From Paenibacillus_T sp033239625 (GTDB lineage Bacteria; Bacillota; Bacilli; Paenibacillales; Paenibacillaceae), in assembly GCF_033239625.1 (NCBI RefSeq), contig NZ_BTCK01000020.1, positions 1-64,000 of the forward strand: a stretch of DNA of 64,000 nucleotides, read 5' to 3'. The position numbers and the translations under genes were made by a program. The notes beneath the pieces are model-generated. The model did not search any database. It was given only the letters and a program-made list of their open reading frames with translations, and was not told the origin of the DNA. Below, in pieces: positions 52,201 to 60,666 of this stretch (within the stretch, counting starts at the first letter, position 1; every line of letters starts with the position of its first letter).

Positions 52201-53655
52201 TTGCGGAGCAAAGCAGTAATTCGCAACACGCTTCTGATCGTTATGCTGTTGCCGCTGATTGGCTATGGATTGCTACACCGCTTTAGTTCAATGGATCCTA
52301 CCTTCAAAACGCCGACTGGACATTTCTATGTAGTCAGCACGGTTGCGGCGATAGCTTTTATTTTGGCCTTGGCAGTTGGAGTCGCCGGTATTCGGATGCG
52401 CAATGTGAAGGTGACCTTCGTATCGCTTGCTTTTGTATCGCTTGCCGAAGTGTTTACGCTGCACGGGTTGTCCACTCCTGGGTTTCTGCTGCATGCATCG
52501 AGCTTGCCGACTGCCGCTGCACAGCTCAGTCTTAGCCTTGCTGTGTTCTGGTTGTGGCTTTCCTCGATGTCCAGTGACCGATTGATCGTTCGGATGCTGG
52601 CTCGCCACAATGTCATGCTGCTGCCGATGTGGACGCTAATTCTATTCATTGTATGTTCGCTGTTGTTCATGAACACGCATTGGGTACATAGCGAACTGAT
52701 CAAGAATGGTTGGTTCAAAGGTGCGCAATCGGTCGTCGAGATCGGATTGATTGGATGGACAGCGCGCCGGTACTGGCAATCGTATCTGGCATGGGGCTCG
52801 CCGCTCCATTTTATGCTGGTGCAGAGCTGTGGATTGTTAATCGTCTCGCAGTTCATTATGGTGACCGGTACGATATGGCATGTCAGCTGGTGGGAGTACC
52901 ATGTAACGCTGCTTCTCTCTGTCGTGTTCATGATCATCGGCGTCATGCGTCAGTACTGGGCGCAGGATGCAGGTGGTTCTTCGCTGCTGGGGCTGTTCCG
53001 CGCGAATCCGCGCGAATGGATTGAAACCTGCTTATCTCCGAACGTTCGCGCACTGATCGTAACGACCGAGCGGCGGGACGCCTACACAGCGGGGCACAAT
53101 TATCGTGTCGCTCTGTATGCGCTTCGTCTAGGAGAGCGGATGGAATTAAATTCAGAGCAGCTCCGAGCGATTGCGCTCGGCGGTATCGTGCATGACGTTG
53201 GCAAGCTGAAGGTGCCGGATTCCATTCTGAATAAGCCGGGCAAATTAACCCCTTTCGAACGGGATATCATTGAGCGTCATCCGCTAGCGGGTTACGACGT
53301 CTGCAAGCGGCTTGGATTTATGAAGGAAGAGCTGGCCATTATTCGCAATCATCATGAAAAATGGGACGGTACAGGCTACCCTGACCGTTTGAAGCACGAA
53401 CAAATCCCGCTGCTGGCACGAGTTACGGCGGTCGCTGACGTATACGACGCCTTGACGTCGTCGCGTTCTTATCGGCAGGCGATGTCTCACGAGGCGGCGC
53501 TGGCGATTATTGCATCGGAGCGGGGCGTTCACTTCGATCCGATGTGCGTGGATGCTTGGCTCAAACTGGCGGAAGAGGATCAGCTTTTTTTCGAACAGAT
53601 GTCAGGGACAGACCGGGAGCAGCAGCAAGTGCAGCTCATTAGTTCCAGCACCTGA
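52201..53655 (+). CDS. Membrane HD-GYP cyclic-di-GMP phosphodiesterase
   Basis: The 484-residue protein has about seven or eight N-terminal transmembrane helices (1-260) and a C-terminal HD-GYP domain (about 285-460): TAGHNYRVALYA, GIVHDVGKLKVPDSIL (HD, about 331), HHEKWDGTGYPDRL with GYP near 391, and DVYDALTSSRSYR. HD-GYP enzymes hydrolyse c-di-GMP to GMP. The membrane part is probably a sensor; no known sensor domain is recognised in it. TTG start 8 bases after GGAGGT. It follows the laccase gene by 30 bp. Confidence 0.88.
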   Translation: MRSKAVIRNTLLIVMLLPLIGYGLLHRFSSMDPTFKTPTGHFYVVSTVAAIAFILALAVGVAGIRMRNVKVTFVSLAFVSLAEVFTLHGLSTPGFLLHASSLPTAAAQLSLSLAVFWLWLSSMSSDRLIVRMLARHNVMLLPMWTLILFIVCSLLFMNTHWVHSELIKNGWFKGAQSVVEIGLIGWTARRYWQSYLAWGSPLHFMLVQSCGLLIVSQFIMVTGTIWHVSWWEYHVTLLLSVVFMIIGVMRQYWAQDAGGSSLLGLFRANPREWIETCLSPNVRALIVTTERRDAYTAGHNYRVALYALRLGERMELNSEQLRAIALGGIVHDVGKLKVPDSILNKPGKLTPFERDIIERHPLAGYDVCKRLGFMKEELAIIRNHHEKWDGTGYPDRLKHEQIPLLARVTAVADVYDALTSSRSYRQAMSHEAALAIIASERGVHFDPMCVDAWLKLAEEDQLFFEQMSGTDREQQQVQLISSST

Positions 53656-53771
53656 AGGAATCGGAGATACATCCACAATATGCATGCTTAAGAAGCGCAA
53701 CTAAACTCGAATTATGTCGTCTATTAGAATAGAACGTATATTCATAGACTTCATAGAAAACGAGGTAGCGC

Positions 53772-54713
53772 ATGATGAGCAAAAGAATATGGGCCGCCCT
53801 CATCGGGGTGGCTCTTGTTATTGGCGGTTCGTATGTTGTGCTGACTAGTAAAGACTCAGCTGCAGATGATAGCCTTCAATCGGAACAATCTGGATCGGTG
53901 GCAGCGCCAGACAATAGTACGGAATCAGGATCAGCGGATAAACCGACTGCGGGTGAGCAGCAAGAGGCGGACAAGCCATCGCAGCCGAATGAATCGACAG
54001 CATCGGGCGATAGCAAAGGCGAGGGGAAGACGGACAGCAACCCAGCAGGCGGGGGGACATCAGGTTCGACAGGCAGTGGACAAGCTTCCGGCAGTAAAGG
54101 AAATAACGGTTCTAGCGACGTAGTGACCGTATCGGATCCGAATGCCGTTAGTGTGCTTGTGAACAAAACGCATCGTCTTCCTGCCGGTTATGAGCCGGAC
54201 GATCTTGTTTATCCGGACGTAGCGTTTATATTCAGCGGATTGTCGGATAAGCGTAAAATGCGCCGCGAGGCCGCGGATGCCCTGAAGGAATTGTTCGACG
54301 CCGCTAAGAAGGATGGCATTGAGCTCGCTGGCGTATCGGGTTATCGCTCGGAATCCCGCCAACGCACGTTGTTCGACAACTATGTGGAACGCGACGGTCT
54401 CGAAGCGGCTTCGCGCTACAGCGCCAAACCAGGCTTCAGCGAGCATCAGACCGGTCTTGCAATGGACGTTTCCGGCAAAGACGGCAAGTGTGCGGCAGAG
54501 GACTGCTTCGCGGGTACGGACGAAGCGAATTGGCTGGCCGATCATGCCTATGAGTATGGCTTTATTATTCGATATCCGCAGGACAAGGAAGATATAACAG
54601 GCTACAAATACGAGGCTTGGCATTTGCGTTACGTTGGTGATGACCTTGCTGAGGTTATCCATTCAGGAGCGCTGACGTTGGAAGAATATACCGCGGACCA
54701 TGGATCAAAATAG
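53772..54713 (+). CDS. VanY-type D-alanyl-D-alanine carboxypeptidase
   Basis: The 313-residue peptidase has an N-terminal membrane anchor or signal (about 5-27), a long Ser/Gly/Asp-rich low-complexity linker (about 28-118), and an M15B domain. Zinc and catalytic residues are in VSGYRSESRQRTLF, SEHQTGLAMDVS (about 222; His and Asp ligands), and YEAWHLRYVG (about 281; Glu base and His ligand). It should trim terminal D-Ala from peptidoglycan stems outside the cell. The linker would hold the enzyme away from the membrane. No vancomycin-resistance genes are adjacent. Start after ACGAGG. Confidence 0.92.
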   Translation: MMSKRIWAALIGVALVIGGSYVVLTSKDSAADDSLQSEQSGSVAAPDNSTESGSADKPTAGEQQEADKPSQPNESTASGDSKGEGKTDSNPAGGGTSGSTGSGQASGSKGNNGSSDVVTVSDPNAVSVLVNKTHRLPAGYEPDDLVYPDVAFIFSGLSDKRKMRREAADALKELFDAAKKDGIELAGVSGYRSESRQRTLFDNYVERDGLEAASRYSAKPGFSEHQTGLAMDVSGKDGKCAAEDCFAGTDEANWLADHAYEYGFIIRYPQDKEDITGYKYEAWHLRYVGDDLAEVIHSGALTLEEYTADHGSK

Positions 54714-54850
54714 GTACTTTCGAAACTGGGATTCGACAAAATTATCTATTAAAAAGGTAAATATATAAAATTTTTTAGGAAGAAAGTAGGAATCGGTCGA
54801 TTCGTGTCGAATAGATTGTGTAGTCCCTTTTGGAGATTGGGTCATAGACA

Positions 54851-55606
54851 ATGAAAGGAACGTACACATCCATGTCTAGAGCTTTAAAGTCGTTCGATTA
54901 TGATGAGCTGTTCCATCATTTCCAACCGATCGTTGAAGGACGATCAGCAGAGGTCTATGGCTATGAGGCTTTGATTCGAAGTCAATCCGGAATCGGACCT
55001 GATCGGTTGTTCCAGACGGCAAGACGGCGCGGAGAACTGTTCAAACTGGACACGGTCTCATTCGAGACGGCGATCGAATCCTTTTTCGGCAAGGAGCGAG
55101 CCGCAGATGACGAATCGCTTCTATTCCTCAATCTTCTTCCATCGACTATTGGCAACCCGTTGTTTTCAACCTTTATCGCAGGTCTGGAGGTGAATTACGT
55201 ACGGTATTTCCGTCGAATTGTCGTTGAGCTGAACGAATCGACGGAGGAAGCGCATCTGTGGAACACGCCGACGTTCGAGCAGGGCACAAGTCTGCTTCGA
55301 ACGAGCGGCTTCCGTATTGCATTAGACGACACGGGCGAAGGTGCGTCGTCGCTGCGCAAGCTCGTCGAGCTGAAGCCCGATGTTGTCAAGCTGGACCGCT
55401 ACTTTGCAAGCGGCTTGTCCGCTTCGAATCAGAAGCAGCGTATCGTGAACCTGATGGCTGAGCTGTGCAGGAATGACGCGCTTCTGATTCTAGAAGGTGT
55501 GGAGACGGAGCAGGATTGGCAAATCGCCAAGCATCTCGGCGTAACGCTCGGCCAAGGCTACTGGCTCGGCCGCCCAGCCCTGCTCCCGTTCCAGCAGCAA
55601 GCCTAA
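54851..55606 (+). CDS. Stand-alone EAL-domain protein
   Basis: A soluble 251-residue protein that is only an EAL domain. Key residues: YEALIRS (about 38), FLNLLPST (Asn), VVELNES (Glu), ALDDTGEGASS (DD, with Thr in place of the usual Phe), VKLDRYF (Lys) and ILEGVETEQD (Glu). All metal and base residues appear kept, so it may hydrolyse c-di-GMP, though stand-alone EAL proteins can also be effectors. Either ATG 54851 or ATG 54872 (with AAAGGAAC upstream) could be the start. Confidence 0.87.
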   Translation: MKGTYTSMSRALKSFDYDELFHHFQPIVEGRSAEVYGYEALIRSQSGIGPDRLFQTARRRGELFKLDTVSFETAIESFFGKERAADDESLLFLNLLPSTIGNPLFSTFIAGLEVNYVRYFRRIVVELNESTEEAHLWNTPTFEQGTSLLRTSGFRIALDDTGEGASSLRKLVELKPDVVKLDRYFASGLSASNQKQRIVNLMAELCRNDALLILEGVETEQDWQIAKHLGVTLGQGYWLGRPALLPFQQQA

Positions 55607-55617
55607 CCCGCATAAGG

Positions 55618-55664
55618 AAGACAACTGGTTGAGTTATCGCTCAACCAGTTGTTTTTTTTGTATG
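55618..55664 (+). terminator. Terminator of the EAL gene
   Basis: Perfect stem ACAACTGGTTGAG / CTCAACCAGTTGT followed by eight T. Confidence 0.93.
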
Positions 55665-55764
55665 GGATGCAGTTCGCTCACCCGCCGAACGTGCTCCGCG
55701 CCTTACGGTTGCCACAGCGCCTATTTCACTCACAACGCCCTCCATGAACACGTAAAGGTTGCAA

Positions 55765-55840
55765 AAGAGCATATTGCTCCCCAATCAGCCGTTCGCGCCA
55801 ATTTCGAGCGAAATAAGCTCGATTGCAACCCTTACTCCTC
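55765..55840. repeat. 50-bp-type intergenic repeat, locus 3
   Basis: CGAAATAAGCTCGATTGCAA followed by CCCTTA (55809 onward) matches the unit seen at 12.2 and 28.0 kb. A degenerate copy lies just before it (GAGCATATTGCTC). The gap 55665-56248 has no convincing gene; it holds this repeat and the second palindromic element. Confidence 0.55.
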
Positions 55841-55995
55841 CAAAGTATGCCCAACTCCCCAATTAAGTGCCCAACAACCGTTAGTGCCCAGCCAGTAACT
55901 TTTCTCTTAGGTTTGCTCCATCCTTGTCATTCCGCGAGCGGATCTAAGACGCGAGCGACCATATTCCCTAAAATAATGTAGAGTGCCGCATAGCC

Positions 55996-56175
55996 TCAGC
56001 GGAGAGGGCTGCATCGTTCTGGAGAAGCGGAGCATATGCTTCCGATGTAGCTTTCCTCCGGAAAGCTTTTAGTTCGCCTTTGTGTCCGGATTGTTTCCAT
56101 TACAGATCTACTCTAATCAGAACAATCTGGACATAACAGCGATCGGAGGAATGATGCCGCACTCGGAGCGGTTGA
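55996..56175. repeat. Structured palindromic intergenic element, copy 2
   Basis: Shares GTTCGCCTTTGT, TCCGGATTGTT, TAATCAG, ACAATC and AACAGCGATCG in order with 12598-12745. It has an outer inverted repeat (GCTGCATCGTTCTGGAG against GGAGGAATGATGCCGC) and, compared with copy 1, an extra small hairpin (TTTCCTCCGGAAAG) inserted around 56052-56065. It lies about 75 bp past the 3' end of the minus-strand His-rich gene. Confidence 0.65.
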
Positions 56176-56248
56176 ATAATCATCTCTATCTACGCATAAC
56201 ATTTTGCTTCTAATTACTAATTCATTGTTTCTTTCCCAGAGCTCCGGG

Positions 56249-56899
56249 CTACATCAGCGCAATAGCCAGCAATTCAAACAGCACCAGCGGCAATACTGCA
56301 TTATACGGCACGAAACCGCGCGGATCGAACCATGCACATTGCAAATACAAGCAGCTCTCATCCACATGGACAATCATGCCCGAAAATTTGTGCCCATCGA
56401 CCGTCTCCACCGTTACATGGCGGTGCATGTAGTTGCCGCAGAGCGGATGGATCTTGCTGCGGATGTCGAGCACATGCTTCACATGGGCAGCATCAGCCTT
56501 GTAAATTACTTTCTGCTCATGAATCGCCACTTGATTATGCTGCTTCTCATGTTTGTCATGTTTATCATACTTGTCGTACTTTTCATACTGCTCATGCTTC
56601 TCATGCTTGCCGTAGTTGTCATGCGTGTCATATGCATCATAATGCCCATATTGACCGTGATGGCCATAATGCCCGTGCTTACCATGTTGGTCATAATGCC
56701 CGTATTGTCCACCACCATACTGCTCATAGTGATGATGATGTTGTTGATGATGGTGATGGTCGTGTTTCTCATGTTTATCGTATTTATCATGCTGCTTTTC
56801 ATGCTTCTCGTGCTGTTTCTCATGCTTCTCGTGCTGTTTCTCAAGTTTCTCGATCTTCTCGACCTTTTCAATCTTCTGAAGTTTCTCCAGTTTTTCCAA
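56249..56899 (-). CDS. His-rich repeat protein with Sm-like C-terminal domain
   Basis: The protein has about 216 residues. It opens with an amphipathic LEK/IEK heptad-like helix (1-20), passes into EKHEKQHEKH and DKYDKHEKHD repeats, a run of His, then Gly/His/Tyr repeats (GQYGHYDQHGKHGHYGHHGQ) up to about residue 120. The last 80 residues form a compact domain with VTVETVDGHKFSGMIVHVDESCLYLQ, an Sm/LSm-like strand pattern, ending in VLPLVLFELLAIAL. The His repeats should bind metals. Similar Sm-like tails occur in small, coat-associated proteins of spore formers; function here is unknown. A TTG at 56899 has GGAGGGG six bases upstream and is preferred; an unbroken frame extends to 57004 but would collide with the divergent gene. 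Confidence 0.72.
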   Translation of the reverse strand: MEKLEKLQKIEKVEKIEKLEKQHEKHEKQHEKHEKQHDKYDKHEKHDHHHHQQHHHHYEQYGGGQYGHYDQHGKHGHYGHHGQYGHYDAYDTHDNYGKHEKHEQYEKYDKYDKHDKHEKQHNQVAIHEQKVIYKADAAHVKHVLDIRSKIHPLCGNYMHRHVTVETVDGHKFSGMIVHVDESCLYLQCAWFDPRGFVPYNAVLPLVLFELLAIALM

Positions 56900-57024
56900 G
56901 GCAAACCCCTCCGGTGCAATAGGCTGGTGCTCTATGCTATGCAGGCGAATGCCTGGCGGTGATTCGAAAGCGCCAATCGTGTACAATGTACTAAGGTAGA
57001 CCATTGCAGGAACGAGGCGATAGG

Positions 57025-58779
57025 ATGGAGGTTTCCTTTTCCAGCGTATTCTTCATCAACTTGAGCGTACTCATTACGATTGCTTACTTATTCAACATCG
57101 GTTACAAATATTTGTTCCCCAGCATCTCCGGACGGATGAAGCAGGGGATCTCCGTATTCGTCTTCATCCTGGCGGGCTGGCTGACGATGCTGTTCGGACT
57201 GCGCGTCGGGGAGACACAGCTGTTCGATCTCCGATTCGTTCCGCTCATTATGGCGATTCTCGTCTTCAAGCGGCCAAGCACCTTCATTATTATCGGGATC
57301 GGTATTGGTGTCGGGAGGCTGATGTACGACGGAGTGAACGAAACATCCTGGGCAGGATGTATGAACATGACGCTGCTTGGCGTGTTCGCGGCGGCGATCA
57401 ACGCTTTTCTGCAGGCGGTCGATTGGCGGTTCGTCTGGAAGACGACCGTTGCGGTCATTCTGATCAATCTATTGAATGCGCTTGATATTGCGATGATGGG
57501 TTCGATTGGGTTCAGCGAGTACTGGCACGAGGTGGCGCCGATTACGCTGCCGCTATCTACACTGCTGAGCGGATTTTTCGTATTCATGATTCGCGACTTT
57601 CACAAAGAACAGCAGCGGATCGACGAACTGCGCGGCATGAACATCATTTTGCGGCGGCAGACGAAGGAGCTGCGCGAAGCGAAGCGGGATCTGGAAGAGA
57701 AGGCCCGGCAGCTGATGCTCGCTTCGAAATACAAGTCGGAGTTTCTCGCCAACATGTCGCACGAGCTGAAGACGCCGCTCAACAGCATTCTGCTCATGTC
57801 CCAGCTCATTAGAGATAATGATGACGAACGCTATGGAATGGACGAGGTGCGCTACGGCGAGATTATTAATGCCGCGGGCAATGAGCTGCTGCAGCTCATT
57901 AACGACATTCTCGATCTTTCCAAGGTCGAAGCGGGCAAAATGGACATTGTCATCGAGCCGATTTCACCGCTCGATCTGGTGCAAATGCTGCAGGCGATGT
58001 TCCAGCCGATGGCGGATCAGCAGTCGCTGCCTTTCGTTGTGGAAATCGCCGAGGACGTGCCGTATACGATGTATACGGACGCTCTAAGGGTGAACCAGAT
58101 TATGCGAAACTTGCTCGTCAACGCCTTCAAGTTTACAGAGCAGGGTTCCGTCACGCTCCGCATAGCGATGGAGACGATGACCGACACGGCTGCAACGAAG
58201 CGTCGCATCCGCGACTGGACATCTGCACTGTATCGCGGCCGTCCTGCGTCGTCACAAGGTGTCATTGTCCGTTCCGGCCAGACGACAACGGGCCGTATTC
58301 GCAAATCCGTCTATGAAGCGGCTGTCGCCCCTGCACTGTCGGTGCTGAAGCGCGGCGAAGGCGCTGCGAAACAGGAGGCGGCAGCGGGACAAGAAGCTGC
58401 ACCCGTACGCGCGTCCAATTCATCGGATTACGAATGGCAGTCGGATGGGATACAGACTGACATGCAGGACACGGCTAGAAGGCAGCGGAAGCAGGAGAAT
58501 TCGCAGCAGCAGGAACGCTGGCTGACGATGTCGGTTATCGATACCGGTATCGGCATCGACGAAGAGAAGCAGCAGCTTATATTCGAGGCATTCCAGCAAG
58601 AGGATGGCGCAGTCAATCGCAAATATGGCGGCACGGGTCTTGGATTATCGATCAGTCTGCAGCTTGCAAGACTGCTTGGCGGTTCGCTCACGATCTCGAG
58701 CGCGAAGGGGGAAGGCAGCACATTCACCTTGCGATTGCCGCTGCTGACGGCATCCGAAGCGGAGTCGCCTGAGCAGTAA
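57025..58779 (+). CDS. Membrane sensor histidine kinase with 5TM-LYT-like input
   Basis: The 584-residue kinase has five or six N-terminal helices (about 5-190) with the look of the 5TMR-LYT (LytS-like) sensor, a coiled coil (about 195-232), HisKA with the phospho-acceptor His in NMSHELKTPLN (about 246), and HATPase with N box NQIMRNLLVNAFKFTE (about 360), G1 DTGIGIDEEK (about 507) and G2 KYGGTGLGLSIS (about 535). Between the N box and G1 lies an extra low-complexity stretch of about 120 residues (Ala/Gln/Arg-rich, about 380-500). No response-regulator gene is adjacent (orphan). ATG 57025 follows CGAGGCG; a TTG at 57004 is less likely. Confidence 0.88.
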   Translation: MEVSFSSVFFINLSVLITIAYLFNIGYKYLFPSISGRMKQGISVFVFILAGWLTMLFGLRVGETQLFDLRFVPLIMAILVFKRPSTFIIIGIGIGVGRLMYDGVNETSWAGCMNMTLLGVFAAAINAFLQAVDWRFVWKTTVAVILINLLNALDIAMMGSIGFSEYWHEVAPITLPLSTLLSGFFVFMIRDFHKEQQRIDELRGMNIILRRQTKELREAKRDLEEKARQLMLASKYKSEFLANMSHELKTPLNSILLMSQLIRDNDDERYGMDEVRYGEIINAAGNELLQLINDILDLSKVEAGKMDIVIEPISPLDLVQMLQAMFQPMADQQSLPFVVEIAEDVPYTMYTDALRVNQIMRNLLVNAFKFTEQGSVTLRIAMETMTDTAATKRRIRDWTSALYRGRPASSQGVIVRSGQTTTGRIRKSVYEAAVAPALSVLKRGEGAAKQEAAAGQEAAPVRASNSSDYEWQSDGIQTDMQDTARRQRKQENSQQQERWLTMSVIDTGIGIDEEKQQLIFEAFQQEDGAVNRKYGGTGLGLSISLQLARLLGGSLTISSAKGEGSTFTLRLPLLTASEAESPEQ

Positions 58780-58799
58780 AACTTTTTGAACGAAAAGTG

Positions 58800-58828
58800 T
58801 TGACTTCTGTTTGTCCGCGAGGTATATT
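58800..58828 (+). promoter_or_regulatory. Sigma-A promoter of tRNA-Thr
   Basis: TTGACT (58800-58805), 17 bases, TATATT (58823-58828), placing the transcription start about 35-40 bases before the tRNA. This is the best-matching housekeeping promoter in the window. Confidence 0.82.
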
Positions 58829-58872
58829 ATAAAAGTCGCTGATGCGACGAAGCCTCTTAACAAGGCGGACAT

Positions 58873-58948
<76 letters not shown>

Positions 58949-58963
58949 TTCTTTCACATTCGA

Positions 58964-58994
58964 GCGCGATTCCTTCGGGAATCGCGTTTTTTGC
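58964..58994 (+). terminator. Terminator of tRNA-Thr
   Basis: CGCGATTCC-TTCG-GGAATCGCG with a stable tetraloop followed by TTTTTT. Confidence 0.95.
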
Positions 58995-59154
58995 GTTTTT
59001 CGTTAAAATTGCAGTTCTCCGTCTGAAGACCGATGCATGTTCAGGCTTACGGCGCTGTAACATCTCGATTGCGTCAAGTATGATAAGGATAAATCAATGG
59101 TTTGCGATTCGGACTAATGCTGGCTAAGTCGGCGCTTTGTTCTGTTTAATCAGC

Positions 59155-59172
59155 GTAACAGTGTTATGTTAC
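59155..59172. promoter_or_regulatory. Inverted repeat upstream of yhbD, possible operator
   Basis: GTAACAGTGTTATGTTAC has perfect 6-bp arms with a 6-bp centre, 73 bases before the MerR-like gene. A second small inverted repeat (CCGATCATTCGATCGG, 59213-59228) sits just before the ribosome binding site. Either may mediate autoregulation. Confidence 0.4.
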
Positions 59173-59244
59173 ATTGTTGCGAAGGAATTGCGATGGAAAC
59201 ACGGCCATATTACCGATCATTCGATCGGAAAGGAGTAGAAGAGG

Positions 59245-59877
59245 ATGGAACAAGAGCTTATTTCGAAGAAGGATCTGCTTGAAGAGATGGGAATCTCCTA
59301 CGGCCAGCTGTACCGCTGGAAGCGGAAGCGGCTTATTCCGGAAGAGTGGTTTATCCGCAAGTCGACCTTCACAGGTCAAGAAACGTTCTTCCCTCGTGGG
59401 CTGATTGTTGGACGAATCAGTCACATTCTCTCGATGAAGGAGGATCTCTCGCTTGATGAGCTGGTCGGCAGACTGTCGACGCTGCAATCCGACATTCGCC
59501 TGCAAATGGAGGAGATTCAAGGACGCATCGTATCAACGATCATGATAGACCGCTATGCACGGCAGATGCTCGACGGTGGCAAGCTGGCCTTTGATCAGGC
59601 GTTTTATTTGTTCGTTGCAGACTGGCTGCATCGGGTGCTGCCGGGCGGTATGACGGAGGAAGAAGGCACGCGACTATTACAGCTGCTGAGCAGTCGAATC
59701 CCACAGCTGGAGGAGCGGGCATGTCATCTCGTCGTCTTGCAAACAGCGGGGAAGCGTATCATCCTGCTTCTCGAGGGCGGGCCTCTGTATCCAGAGGAAT
59801 CGGTTGTGATAGCGGCAAGTCTATCGATAGATGAAGCGGCAGAGACGTTCAAGTCGAAGCTGTACGCATATGAATGA
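59245..59877 (+). CDS. yhbD: YhbD-like MerR-type HTH protein (DUF4004)
   Basis: The 210-residue protein begins with a MerR-like helix-turn-helix (about 5-65; ISKKDLLEEMGISYGQLYRWKRKRLIPEEWFIRKSTF) and continues with a helical segment and an alpha/beta C-terminal part (LVVLQTAGKRIILLLEGG). In Bacillus, yhbD precedes the bactofilin genes yhbE and yhbF, and the same order is seen here. A regulatory or assembly role for that locus is likely. Start after AAGGAG. The next gene starts 29 bp downstream. Confidence 0.85.
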   Translation: MEQELISKKDLLEEMGISYGQLYRWKRKRLIPEEWFIRKSTFTGQETFFPRGLIVGRISHILSMKEDLSLDELVGRLSTLQSDIRLQMEEIQGRIVSTIMIDRYARQMLDGGKLAFDQAFYLFVADWLHRVLPGGMTEEEGTRLLQLLSSRIPQLEERACHLVVLQTAGKRIILLLEGGPLYPEESVVIAASLSIDEAAETFKSKLYAYE

Positions 59878-59906
59878 CAACAAGCAGTGGACAGGGGGAA
59901 TCGGGA

Positions 59907-60593
59907 ATGGAAAGCAAACAAGAGGCGGTTCGCGGCGATCTGACGATTAACGGGACAGGAAGAGCGGCTGGCGGTTGGTACCGGTATGTGAACGTGGACG
60001 GCATAGCTACAGTCGATGGCAGCGTGAAGTGCGAGACGATAAGGGTGAACGGCATTACCAAAATGAAGGGCGGCATCGAGGCGGACCGGCTCGACGTGAA
60101 CGGTATTATGAATGGCCACGGTGACATTGCTGCCAATACGATCGCAATTGACGGGAAAGTCCGGATGAGCGGATCGGTAGCTGGTGACGAGATCCGCGTG
60201 AATGGATGGCTGAAGCTCACAGGTGACTGCGAAGCGGAGAAAGTCATTGTGCATGGGGGATTTGATTTGAACGGACTGCTTAACGCGGGACATATCGAGA
60301 TCGGTCTCCAAGCACGCTGCCGCGTGAATGAAATCGGAGGCACGTCGATTAAGGTCAAACGGACGAATAAACGATGGATAGGTCCTCTTCGTTATTTGAT
60401 CCCGATGATCGTGCCGCAGCTGGAAGCCAAGTTGATCGAAGGGGACGACGTTACGCTGGAGTCAACTTCAGCAGGGGTTGTTCGCGGGCGCAGCGTCGTT
60501 ATCGGACCGGGCTGCACGATTAGTCGAGTGGAGTACAAGACGGAATTGAAGGTTGATGCATCGTCAACGGTCAGGGAGCGCGTGCAGATCTAG
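59907..60593 (+). CDS. bacE: Bactofilin-like polymer-forming protein (BacE/YhbE)
   Basis: The 228-residue protein has short beta-helix rungs with recurring GDLTINGTG, VNVDGIATVDGSV, IRVNGITKMKGGI, LDVNGIMNGHGDI and IAIDGKVRMSGSV patterns, the hallmark of bactofilins that self-assemble into filaments. After a more variable basic insert (TNKRWIGPLRYLIPMIVPQLE, near 155-175) a last rung with DDVTLESTSAGVVRG closes the fold. The paralogue follows. In Bacillus subtilis BacE and BacF are needed for normal flagellar assembly. ATG 59907 follows GGGGGAATCGGG. Confidence 0.88.
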   Translation: MESKQEAVRGDLTINGTGRAAGGWYRYVNVDGIATVDGSVKCETIRVNGITKMKGGIEADRLDVNGIMNGHGDIAANTIAIDGKVRMSGSVAGDEIRVNGWLKLTGDCEAEKVIVHGGFDLNGLLNAGHIEIGLQARCRVNEIGGTSIKVKRTNKRWIGPLRYLIPMIVPQLEAKLIEGDDVTLESTSAGVVRGRSVVIGPGCTISRVEYKTELKVDASSTVRERVQI

Positions 60594-60666
60594 TCAGTTG
60601 CGTGTAACTCAATTGGTCATGCGAGACAGGGATACAGATTGAATGAAACGAGGAGGAAGAATAGAC

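Noticed and set aside
53772..54713. Part of a vancomycin-resistance (van) cluster
   Set aside because: A VanY-type peptidase alone is a common peptidoglycan-trimming enzyme; no VanH, VanA, VanX or VanRS-like gene is adjacent.
56204..56962. Plus-strand frame of 252 residues, very hydrophobic, with Met/Leu/Ile/Val runs
   Set aside because: It is the exact reverse reading of the His/Lys/Glu repeats of the minus-strand gene. It lacks a ribosome binding site, and the composition arises from CAT/CTT/CTC complements.
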